Origin: Amycolatopsis sp. CA-230715
GTDB lineage: Bacteria; Actinomycetota; Actinomycetes; Mycobacteriales; Pseudonocardiaceae
DNA: 64,000 nucleotides
Assembly (NCBI RefSeq): GCF_018736145.1
Contig: NZ_CP059997.1
Coordinates: 1,549,501 to 1,613,500 of the forward strand
Direction of reading: 5' to 3'
Shown: one piece after another, positions 41,532 to 48,661 of the stretch
Layout of the letters: each line of letters begins with the position of its first letter
Numbering within the stretch: the first letter of the stretch is position 1
Program-made: the position numbers and the translations under genes
Notes under the pieces: model-generated
What the model was told of the DNA's origin: nothing
Database searches by the model: none
What the model saw: only the letters and a program-made list of their open reading frames with translations

Positions 41532-42853
41532 TTCGCGTCCCCCTCGAACCGGGCGGTCACGGCTTCGCCGTGGGCTGGCAGGTCCTCGGCGTTCGCGAGC
41601 GACACGACCTTCGGCGCGACCGCCCGCAACGCCTCCTCGCTGTAATCCACGACGTGGATCCCGCGCAGGAAGCTCTGCACGGACAGCCCGGAGGAGTGCC
41701 TCGCGAAACCGCCGGTGGGCAGTACGTGGTTGGACCCGGCGCAGTAGTCGCCGAGCGACACCGGGGCGTACGCGCCGACGAACACCGCGCCCGCGTTGCG
41801 GACCCGTGCGGCGACCTCGCGCGCGTCGGCGGTCTGGATCTCCAGGTGCTCGGCCGCGTACGCGTCGACCACCCGCAGCCCTTCGTCCACAGTGGACACC
41901 AGGATGATGCCGGACTGCTTTCCTCCCAACGCTTCCGCGACGCGTTCGGTGTGCTTCGTCGCGGGGACCCGCGTCTTCAGCTCCGTCTCGACCTCGTCGG
42001 CGAGCTGCTCGGAGGTGGTGACCAGCACGCTCGCGGCGAGCGGGTCGTGCTCGGCCTGGCTGATCAGGTCGGCCGCGACGTGCGCGGCGTCGGCGGTGCC
42101 GTCGGCGAGGATCGCGATCTCGGTCGGCCCCGCCTCGGAGTCGATGCCGATGATGCCGCGGAGCATGCGCTTGGCCGCGGTCAGGTAGATGTTGCCGGGA
42201 CCGGTGACGATGTCGACGGCAGCCAGCTCGGCGCCGTCGGTGTCGGCGGCGCCGTAGGCGAGCAGTGCGACCGCCTGCGCGCCGCCGACCGCCCACACCT
42301 CGTCGACGCCGAGCAGCTCGGCCGCGGCGAGGATGGTCGGGTGCGGCAGCCCGCCGAACGCGGCCTGCGGCGGCGAGCACAGCACGAGCGAGCCGACCCC
42401 GGCGATCTGCGCTGGCACCACGTTCATCACCACGGTCGACGGGTAGACCGCGAGCCCGCCCGGCGCGTACAGGCCGACGCGCGCCACCGGAACCCAGCGC
42501 TCGGTGACCGTGCCGCCCTCGGCGACGGTGGTGGTGACGTCGGCGCGCCGCTGGTCGGCGTGCACCTTGCGGGCGCGGTCGATCGACTCTTCGAGTGCCG
42601 CGCGGACGTCGGCGTCCAGTTCGGACAGTGCACGGGTCAGCTCCGCCGCGGGCACGCGTACGCGCGAGGGCCGCACGCCGTCGAACCGCTCGGTGTAGTC
42701 GAGTACCGCTTCGACCCCGCGCTCGCGGACCGCGTCCACCACCGGCCGCACCTGATGCAGGGCGGCGTCCACATCGATCTCCGCGCGCGGCAGCGTGGCA
42801 CGCAGCTCGGCGGGTGACAGGGAGCGCCCTCGCAGGTCGGTACGGTTCAGCAT
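41528..42853 (-). CDS. hisD: Histidinol dehydrogenase HisD
   Basis: A 441-residue zinc enzyme making the last two oxidations to L-histidine. Family landmarks are VARVGLYAPGGLAVYPSTVVMN, VDIVTGPGNIYLTAAKR and GIDSEAGPTEIAILAD. The zinc and catalytic region is DLISQAEHDPLAASVLVT, with later AEHLEI and GDYCAGSNHVLPTGGFAR. ATG 42853 (MLNRTDLRGR) is the usual start; the frame is open to 42883. It opens the his operon and is divergent from the amidase gene. Confidence 0.97.
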   Translation of the reverse strand: MLNRTDLRGRSLSPAELRATLPRAEIDVDAALHQVRPVVDAVRERGVEAVLDYTERFDGVRPSRVRVPAAELTRALSELDADVRAALEESIDRARKVHADQRRADVTTTVAEGGTVTERWVPVARVGLYAPGGLAVYPSTVVMNVVPAQIAGVGSLVLCSPPQAAFGGLPHPTILAAAELLGVDEVWAVGGAQAVALLAYGAADTDGAELAAVDIVTGPGNIYLTAAKRMLRGIIGIDSEAGPTEIAILADGTADAAHVAADLISQAEHDPLAASVLVTTSEQLADEVETELKTRVPATKHTERVAEALGGKQSGIILVSTVDEGLRVVDAYAAEHLEIQTADAREVAARVRNAGAVFVGAYAPVSLGDYCAGSNHVLPTGGFARHSSGLSVQSFLRGIHVVDYSEEALRAVAPKVVSLANAEDLPAHGEAVTARFEGDAK

Positions 42854-42938
42854 GCCCCAAGGGTACGAGGTGGGCCATCCCACGCTCGGGGCGCCGTAGG
42901 CTCGGCTGCGCCGGGCCGGAAACGATCAGGAGGTTGCC

Positions 42939-43733
42939 GTGGTGCGCATCGGACTCTGCCAGCTGACCTCGAGCGAAGATCCCGCCAAGAACCTGGTGCT
43001 GGTCCGCGACGGCGTGGCCGAAGCGGCCGGCGCCGGCGCGGAGGTAGTGGTGTTCCCCGAGGCGACCATGGCCAGGTTCGGGGTGCCGCTGGCGCCGCTC
43101 GCGCAGCCGCTCGACGGGCCGTGGGCGACCGAGGTCGCGAAGGTCGCCGCCGAGCACGACGTGCTGGTCGTCGCCGGGATGTTCACCCCGGCCGACGACG
43201 GCAGGGTGAAGAACACGCTGCTGGTGACCGGGCGCGGCGAGCACCTCGGCTACGACAAGATCCACCTTTACGACGCCTTCGGCTTCCGCGAGTCCGACAC
43301 CGTCGCACCCGGTGACGCCCCGGTCACGGTGGCCGTCGACGGCATCGTGCTCGGCCTCGCGACCTGCTACGACCTGCGGTTCCCCGAGCTGTTCCGCGGA
43401 CTCGCGGACGCGGGCGCGGCCGCCGTACTGGTGCCGACCTCGTGGGGCGCCGGCGAGGGCAAGATCGAGCAGTGGCAGGTGCTCGTGCGCGCGCGGGGCC
43501 TCGACTCGGGGTGCTGGATCGTCGGCTGCGGGCAGGCCGACCCGGCCGCGACGGGCATCTCGGTCAACCCGAAGGCGCCGACCGGGATCGGGCATTCCCT
43601 GGTCGCGGACGGGTTCGGCCGCGTGCACGCGCAGCTCGGCGCGGAACCGGGCGTGACCGTCGTCGAAATCGACCCCGAGCTGCCGGAGAAGGCGCGCGGC
43701 GCCACCGGGGCGCTGGCGAACCGGCGGTTATGA
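42939..43733 (+). CDS. Carbon-nitrogen hydrolase (nitrilase-fold amidase)
   Basis: A 264-residue nitrilase-superfamily enzyme. The Glu-Lys-Cys triad is VVFPEATMARFG (Glu), LGYDKIHLYDAFGFRES (Lys) and GLATCYDLRFPELFRGL (Cys). The size fits the branch of deaminated-glutathione amidase and omega-amidase; the substrate is not certain. The GTG start at 42939 directly precedes another GTG at 42942. Divergent from hisD; its last bases overlap the response-regulator gene. Confidence 0.9.
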   Translation: MVRIGLCQLTSSEDPAKNLVLVRDGVAEAAGAGAEVVVFPEATMARFGVPLAPLAQPLDGPWATEVAKVAAEHDVLVVAGMFTPADDGRVKNTLLVTGRGEHLGYDKIHLYDAFGFRESDTVAPGDAPVTVAVDGIVLGLATCYDLRFPELFRGLADAGAAAVLVPTSWGAGEGKIEQWQVLVRARGLDSGCWIVGCGQADPAATGISVNPKAPTGIGHSLVADGFGRVHAQLGAEPGVTVVEIDPELPEKARGATGALANRRL

Positions 43734-44378
43734 CCCCTGCTCGTAGGCGATGCCCTCTTCGATCGCGAGCCGCGTCAGCTCGGGACGGCGGCGGCGCCCG
43801 GTCTTGTCCCTGATCCGGTCCAGGTAGGAGCGCACGGTCCGCACGCTGATCGACATCAGCTCGGCGATGTCCTGGTCCCGTTCGCCCGCGGCGACCAGCG
43901 AGAGCACCTGCCGTTCGCGTTCGGACAGCACGAGCTTCGGGCCCGCGTTCCGTTCCCGCGACGAGTTCAGCACGAACGAGGCCAGCGTCGGCGAGACGTA
44001 CGAATTGCCCGCCGCGATCTCCCTGATGGCGCGCAGGATCTCGTCGCCGTCGGCGTCCTTCGACAGATAACCGCGCGCGCCCGCCGAGATCGCGCCGAGC
44101 ACCTCGGTCTGTCCCGCGTGCGCGGACACCACGAGGACGCGGTGCCCCATGCCGACGACCTCGAGCACAGCGGCCGCGTCGGCGACCCCGCGCAGCTTGA
44201 GGTCCAGCACCACGACGCTGCCCGCGGGCTGGCGGCACACCGCGAACCTGGCGACCGAGTCGGCGACCGCGCCCAGTTCGACATCCGGCGCCTCCTCCAG
44301 CACGCGCGCGACCGCGGCGCGGTAGAGCGGGTGGTCCTCGATCACGGCCACCTTGATGTTTTCCGGCGTCCCCATCAC
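43728..44378 (-). CDS. LuxR-type (NarL family) response regulator
   Basis: A 216-residue two-domain regulator. The receiver has acidic residues in VIEDH, phospho-Asp in SVVVLDLKLRG (about residue 59) and the conserved Lys in YLSKDADGDEIL. The output domain has LSERERQVLSLVAAGERDQDIAELMSISVRTVRSYLDRIRDKTG. No histidine kinase is adjacent. It begins 7-10 bases after the eccB stop on the same strand (GAGGGGG before a GTG/ATG pair), so it is co-transcribed with ESX gene eccB. Confidence 0.92.
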   Translation of the reverse strand: MMGTPENIKVAVIEDHPLYRAAVARVLEEAPDVELGAVADSVARFAVCRQPAGSVVVLDLKLRGVADAAAVLEVVGMGHRVLVVSAHAGQTEVLGAISAGARGYLSKDADGDEILRAIREIAAGNSYVSPTLASFVLNSSRERNAGPKLVLSERERQVLSLVAAGERDQDIAELMSISVRTVRSYLDRIRDKTGRRRRPELTRLAIEEGIAYEQGS

Positions 44379-44385
44379 ATCCCCC

Positions 44386-45771
44386 TCACCCCGAACCAGC
44401 CCCGGTCACCGGTACCGCGGCGGCCGCGGGATCGAGCGCGGGCCCGCTCGGCAGCGCGGCGAGGGTCCCCGCCGCCACCGGCTGCCTCGGCACCGCACCG
44501 TAGCCCAGCGCGGCCAGTGCTTCCCGGCTCACCACGGGATACTTCACCCCGGTATCGGTCACCAGGTACGTCGTTCCCGAATCGACACCGGGTGCTGTCT
44601 GCTCCGCGACCACCGCGCCGCCGGACGGCGGCACGGACACCTCGTCGGCGACCCGCCCGTCCTGCTTCGCCATCGTCGCGATCGGACGCGCTCCGCCCGG
44701 CAACGGCAGCCGGTCCGAGATCGTCACCCGCGCGTCGCCGTCGCGGGCGCACACGGTAACCGACGTCCCGGTGACCGTGACCGGGACCGGGATCCGCCCC
44801 GGGTACCCGGCGGCGTCCTCTCCCCCGGCCGTCTGCTTCCCGGCGTGCTTCGGCGCACGCGCGACGGCGGCGACGTCCGCGGGCTCGGGGCCGCCGGGGA
44901 CCAGCGCCGCCTGGGTTTCGGTGATCGCTTCGAGCCCGTCGGCACGGACGAGGTAGTAGCCGTCCTCGCCGACGCGCAGCACCTGCCCGGTCTTCGTCGC
45001 CTTCCCGCCGACCGACGGCCCCCGCTCGCCGGCGCCGTCGGCTTCGAGGAAGGCGAGGTCCCGCCCCGCGGGCACGGTGCCGAGCCAGCGCGGCGACACC
45101 GCGATCGGCATGCGCTGGTCGTAGTGCAGCGCCACGAGCGCCTCGTCGGTGAGGCGGAACCGGTGGCCCGCGCTGATCAGGTACCGCGAACCGTCCGGCA
45201 GGCGCACGAGAAGGCCTTCGCGCGGCCCGAGCACGCGACCCGAATCACCCGCGACGAGCAGCACCGACGACGTGGGATCCGCCGACGACGGCGCGTCGCG
45301 GCTGGTGCGCGAGCAGTTCGTCCAGGCGGTGGTGACCAGCCGTTCCGGGGCTGGCAGCGAATCCGGCGCGCCGACGATCCCGATCCCGGCGCCACGGGCC
45401 GCGGTCGCGAGCTTCTTCGCGGGCACGGTCACGTCGGCGTTCGGCGCGGCACCGGCGAGCAGGCGCGCGGACGAGTAGTTGAGCACCGGGTGCAGCACGC
45501 CGTCCTGGCCCAGCACGAACCGCGCGCCCGTGCCCTCCTCGACGATCACGTGCCCGCCGGAGAGCCAGTCCTTGCCGCCGCCGGGGCTCAGCAGGCCGAG
45601 CACCCCGCACACCGCGGTCACCAGCACGGCCACCGCGAGCCCGGCCGCGGTGCCGAGCACGAGGCGCCTGCTCGGCGACACCGGGTGGTTGGCGTCCGCG
45701 GCGACGAGCGCGGAAACCAAGCGGCGGCGCAGGAACTGGTACGCCTGGATCTGGTCTCGCTGGGTCCACAC
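44386..45771 (-). CDS. eccB: Type VII secretion protein EccB
   Basis: A 461-residue ESX core component. The short cytoplasmic N terminus WTQRDQIQAYQFLRRRLVSALV is the EccB signature. One helix follows at about 39-60 (LVLGTAAGLAVAVLVTAVCGVLGLL), then a large extracytoplasmic repeat domain with two Cys. It forms the membrane complex with EccC, EccD and EccE. GTG 45771 is chosen because family members begin directly with the WTQRDQ stretch; ATG 45810 is in frame upstream. Divergent from eccE. Confidence 0.93.
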   Translation of the reverse strand: MWTQRDQIQAYQFLRRRLVSALVAADANHPVSPSRRLVLGTAAGLAVAVLVTAVCGVLGLLSPGGGKDWLSGGHVIVEEGTGARFVLGQDGVLHPVLNYSSARLLAGAAPNADVTVPAKKLATAARGAGIGIVGAPDSLPAPERLVTTAWTNCSRTSRDAPSSADPTSSVLLVAGDSGRVLGPREGLLVRLPDGSRYLISAGHRFRLTDEALVALHYDQRMPIAVSPRWLGTVPAGRDLAFLEADGAGERGPSVGGKATKTGQVLRVGEDGYYLVRADGLEAITETQAALVPGGPEPADVAAVARAPKHAGKQTAGGEDAAGYPGRIPVPVTVTGTSVTVCARDGDARVTISDRLPLPGGARPIATMAKQDGRVADEVSVPPSGGAVVAEQTAPGVDSGTTYLVTDTGVKYPVVSREALAALGYGAVPRQPVAAGTLAALPSGPALDPAAAAVPVTGAGSG

Positions 45772-45910
45772 CCCGCCCGTGTCTCCCTCGATCAACTCGC
45801 GGAGGATCATCGTAGGCACCCGCGGCACCCGCCGGTGTGGGCAATTTTTCCGGCAGAGCGCGGAAATCCCGCCGCTAGCGTGGACGCCTCCTGACCAGAG
45901 GAGGTGGGCG

Positions 45911-46870
45911 GTGACCGCCGCGTGGCTGTTTCCGGTGCGGGTGCGCCAGATCGTGGTGTGGGAACTCGCCGCCGTCGCGGTGCTCGCGGTGTCCGGTTTC
46001 GGCGAGGTGCCGCGGATCGCGGTGTCTTCGGTCGCCGCGCTCGCCGTGCTCACGACGTCGGTCAGGATCGGCGGCACGCACTTCGCGGGCTGGGCGGCGG
46101 CGTGGCTCGGCTACCGCTTCCGTTTCCGGGGTGCCCCGCCCACCGCGAACATCGAGATCCGCGAACACGTCGACCGGGCGGGAAACCGGTTCGGCGTCGC
46201 GCGGACCGGTGACGGGTGGAGCTGCGTGATCCGGCTCGCCGGTACCGCGGCGGCGAGCCCCGTCGCGCTCCGCGACAGCGTCCTCGAAGCGTTCCGCCGC
46301 ACCGATATCCCGCTCGCGAGCGCGCAGGTTCTCGTGTGGACAGTGCCCACTCCCGACGACGGCGCGCCGCTCAGGGTGCGTTGGCTCGCGGTGCGGTACC
46401 GGCCCGAGGCGGAGCCGCTCGCCGCCACGGCGAGGGGCGGCGGAGAACTCGGCGCCCTCCGCGCCACCGTGAGCGCCGCGCTCGGAATCGTTGGCAGGCT
46501 GGCGGAATCGGGCTGGGAAAGCGCTGTCCTGGACGCGGCCGAACTCGAAGAAGACCTCCGGGCGGCACTCGGCGCGAACGACGAGGACATCGCCGACGGC
46601 TGGCGCGCCTGGCGGGCGGGCGCCGTCACGCAGACCTGCCACGCGCCGCTCGGACGCCCGGACTCCCCGCACGTCCTGGACGGTTACGCCGACGGCGCCG
46701 CCTTCACCGCCACCTCGCTCGTCGTCGACCGCGACCCGAGCGGCCACGAGCGGATCACCACCACGATCAGGATCGGCGGCACGGACGCCGCGCTGCCGTT
46801 CAGTACCCGGCCCCTGCACGGCAGGCACGGCGCCCACGTCCGCCGCTCGCTCCCACTGGCCCTCCCCTGA
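45911..46870 (+). CDS. eccE: Type VII secretion protein EccE
   Basis: A 319-residue protein. Two N-terminal helices (about residues 12-50, WELAAVAVLAVSGF and IAVSSVAALAVLTTSVRI) are followed by the EccE core (ANIEIREHVDRAGNRFGVARTGDGWSCVIRL). It is less conserved than other Ecc proteins, and the call relies on this layout plus its place beside eccB. GTG 45911 has AGAGGAGG upstream. The spacer to eccB (139 bases) must hold both promoters. Confidence 0.82.
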   Translation: MTAAWLFPVRVRQIVVWELAAVAVLAVSGFGEVPRIAVSSVAALAVLTTSVRIGGTHFAGWAAAWLGYRFRFRGAPPTANIEIREHVDRAGNRFGVARTGDGWSCVIRLAGTAAASPVALRDSVLEAFRRTDIPLASAQVLVWTVPTPDDGAPLRVRWLAVRYRPEAEPLAATARGGGELGALRATVSAALGIVGRLAESGWESAVLDAAELEEDLRAALGANDEDIADGWRAWRAGAVTQTCHAPLGRPDSPHVLDGYADGAAFTATSLVVDRDPSGHERITTTIRIGGTDAALPFSTRPLHGRHGAHVRRSLPLALP

Positions 46871-46880
46871 CGGCTGCTGT

Positions 46881-46933
46881 CCCCTGAAGGTGGCCTTCGC
46901 GGCACTCAATGCCGTGAAGGCCACCTTCAGGGC
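46881..46933. repeat. GAAGG palindromic repeat pair, site P2
   Basis: Two hairpins, TGAAGG-TGG-CCTTCG inside 46881-46903 and GTGAAGG-CCA-CCTTCAGG inside 46911-46933, are separated by ACTCAAT. The separator and its flanks (GGCACTCAATGCC) are the reverse complement of the GCATTGAGYGCC-like spacers at the other sites, so this pair is in the opposite orientation. It follows the eccE stop by 10 bases and may terminate it. Confidence 0.7.
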
Positions 46934-47001
46934 ATGTCCTCCGGGGCCTTCGCTCGCACGCCGCAAGGGTGAAAAGGGGCACTGAGCTGCGAGAATCCAT
47001 C

Positions 47002-47055
47002 ATGGCACCAAAATGGGGTTGCAGTGGCGCCATCGTGGTGCCATAGTAGTGCCAT
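47002..47055 (+). promoter_or_regulatory. Three 11-base direct repeats plus inverted copy before the RHH gene
   Basis: GTGGCGCCAT (47024-47033), GTGGTGCCAT (47035-47044) and GTAGTGCCAT (47046-47055) repeat every 11 bases, and ATGGCACCA (47002-47010) is an inverted copy. The last repeat runs into the ATG at 47054, so a bound protein would block the start. CATAGT (47043-47048) could be the -10 of a leaderless transcript. Short repeats one helical turn apart suit ribbon-helix-helix repressors. Confidence 0.65.
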
Positions 47056-47566
47056 GAACCTGGCGCAGTATGTCGACAACCTCCGCCACGAACTCGCGGT
47101 GGCCGCCGAGGCTGCCGGCGAGGAGGCGCGAACGCTCGCTGAGCGTCTCACGGCACCGCTCGAGTCGGCCGTTCGGCTCACTCTCCTCAACGCGCTGTCC
47201 GCGGCGGCGGACGAGATCACCCGCGATCTCGCGCCCGGTTCCGTGGACGTGCGCCTGCGCGGCCTCGACCCCGACTTCGTGGTGAAGATGCCACCGAAGG
47301 AGACGCCCTTCGACGACGCGGACGCCGAGCCGGAACCGCAGCCCGCGCCCCCGGTCTCCGACGAGGCCGCGACCTCGCGGATCAACTTCCGCCTCCCCGA
47401 CCACCTCAAGGTCCGGGTCGAGGAGGCGGCGACCGGCGAGGGTCTTTCGGTGAACGCCTGGCTGACCCGCGCGGTGTCCGCGACCCTCGACGCGCGCCAG
47501 GCCCCGCGCCGCACCGGCAGGACCGACTCGTGGGGCTCGCAGCGCTACACCGGCTGGGTCCGCTAG
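47054..47566 (+). CDS. Ribbon-helix-helix (HicB/Arc-like) protein
   Basis: A 170-residue protein. The N-terminal 90 residues (MNLAQYVDNLRHELAVAAEA, then LAERLTAPLESAVRLTLLNALSAAADEITRDL) are helical. After an acidic Pro linker, the C-terminal RHH domain reads SRINFRLPDHLKVRVEEAATGEGLSVNAWLTRAVSATLD. The RHH fold dimerises and binds short repeats, which are present over its own start. Normally it precedes a DUF4097 gene; here the repeat copy B lies between them and supplies its TAG stop. No toxin gene is adjacent. Confidence 0.82.
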   Translation: MNLAQYVDNLRHELAVAAEAAGEEARTLAERLTAPLESAVRLTLLNALSAAADEITRDLAPGSVDVRLRGLDPDFVVKMPPKETPFDDADAEPEPQPAPPVSDEAATSRINFRLPDHLKVRVEEAATGEGLSVNAWLTRAVSATLDARQAPRRTGRTDSWGSQRYTGWVR

Positions 47567-47673
47567 GAGGTGTTTTGAAGTGGTTTGCGTAGCGGCGCGG
47601 GTAGGAGAACCTGACGCCGGTGCGAGCTGACTGCCCAAATCAAGCGGCTCCGCCGCTTTGAAACACGAACTAG
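47563..47673 (-). repeat. MITE-like dispersed repeat, short copy B
   Basis: A 111-base element bounded by CTAG at both ends (47563-47566 and 47670-47673). On the minus strand it reads CTAGTTCGTGTTTCAAAGCG at the left and ends CACTTCAAAACACCTCCTAG. It is the inverted copy A with about 145 central bases missing. Termini GTGTTTCAAA and GTGTTTTGAA are imperfect inverted repeats. The first CTAG contains the stop codon of the RHH gene. The same hairpin AAGCGG(C)...GCCGCTT is present. Confidence 0.72.
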
Positions 47674-47723
47674 CCCTTCCCTTCCGCCACTCGACGACCA
47701 AGGCCCGTCAGGAGCGCACCACC

Positions 47724-48560
47724 ATGCCCACTTTCGACACCCCGGAACCGATCTCGGTCACCCTCGAGCTCGTGGCGTGCGATGTCGAAATCATCGCGAG
47801 CGACCGCGTCGACACGGTCGTCGAAGTCCGCCCCCGCGACGCGAGCAAGGACATCGACCGCAAGGAGGCCGAGCGGACCACAGTCGACTTCGTCGGCGGC
47901 AAGCTCCGGGTCAAGACCTCGAAGCGCGGTACCTACTTTTCGCGCACCGGCGTGATGGCGGTGACGATCGAACTGCCGACCGGCTCGCACGTGCAGGGCA
48001 CGACGAGCATGGGCGACTTCATCGCCGACGGCAGGCTCGGCGATTGCGTGTTCACGACGTCGGCAGGCGACATCCGGCTCGGCGAAACCGGTTCACTGAA
48101 GGCGAAGACGACCCACGGCGCGCTGACCGTGACCAAAGTGGACGGTGACGCCGACCTCACCGGTTCCGGCGAACTGCAGATCGGCGAGGTCACCGGGGAC
48201 GGCCTGATCAGGAACATCAACGGCTCCTGCTGGATCGGCGACATCGCGGGAGACCTCAAGCTGAGTTCCGCGAACGGGGACCTCGCGACCGAACGGCCGC
48301 GGGGCTCCGTGATCGCGAAGACCGCGTACGGCACGGTCCGCGTCGAGCGTGCCGTACGCGGCACGATGGTGCTGGAAACGCAAAGCGGCAACGTGGAAAT
48401 CGGGATCGCCGACGGCACCGCGGCCTGGCTGGACGTGCGCACCTGGTACGGCTCCGTGCAGAGCGCACTGGACAACTCCGAAGCGCCGTCGCAGACCGAG
48501 GAAGCCGTCGAGGTCAGGGCAAGGACTTGGTACGGCGACATCGTGGTCCGCCGAGCCTGA
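47724..48560 (+). CDS. DUF4097 beta-helix-like protein
   Basis: A 278-residue all-beta protein with repeated strands of the DUF4097/DUF4098 type (for example TSMGDFIADGRLGDCVFTTSAGDIRLGET, TTHGALTVTKVDGDADLTG, VLETQSGNVEIGIADGT, RTWYGSVQSAL). There is no signal peptide or membrane helix, so it appears cytoplasmic. Relatives occur next to RHH proteins or with anti-sigma/PspC-type sensors. ATG 47724 follows GGAG; upstream is repeat copy B. Function unknown. Confidence 0.82.
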   Translation: MPTFDTPEPISVTLELVACDVEIIASDRVDTVVEVRPRDASKDIDRKEAERTTVDFVGGKLRVKTSKRGTYFSRTGVMAVTIELPTGSHVQGTTSMGDFIADGRLGDCVFTTSAGDIRLGETGSLKAKTTHGALTVTKVDGDADLTGSGELQIGEVTGDGLIRNINGSCWIGDIAGDLKLSSANGDLATERPRGSVIAKTAYGTVRVERAVRGTMVLETQSGNVEIGIADGTAAWLDVRTWYGSVQSALDNSEAPSQTEEAVEVRARTWYGDIVVRRA

Positions 48561-48661
48561 GAGCGACAACCTCCTTTCCGCGCCTTTCGAGCACAAGGCG
48601 CGGCAGCTCGACCATGCCCGGGAAATCCCGGGCGAAACCAGGTGAAGAAAAGGGGAACACC

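Noticed and set aside
40435..43628. Extended minus-strand frame upstream of hisC
   Set aside because: The frame continues through hisD and the amidase gene in another phase; hisC starts at 41531 with an ATGA overlap.
47054..47566. HicAB toxin-antitoxin system
   Set aside because: Only the RHH-type part is present; no HicA-like mRNA interferase gene is adjacent.
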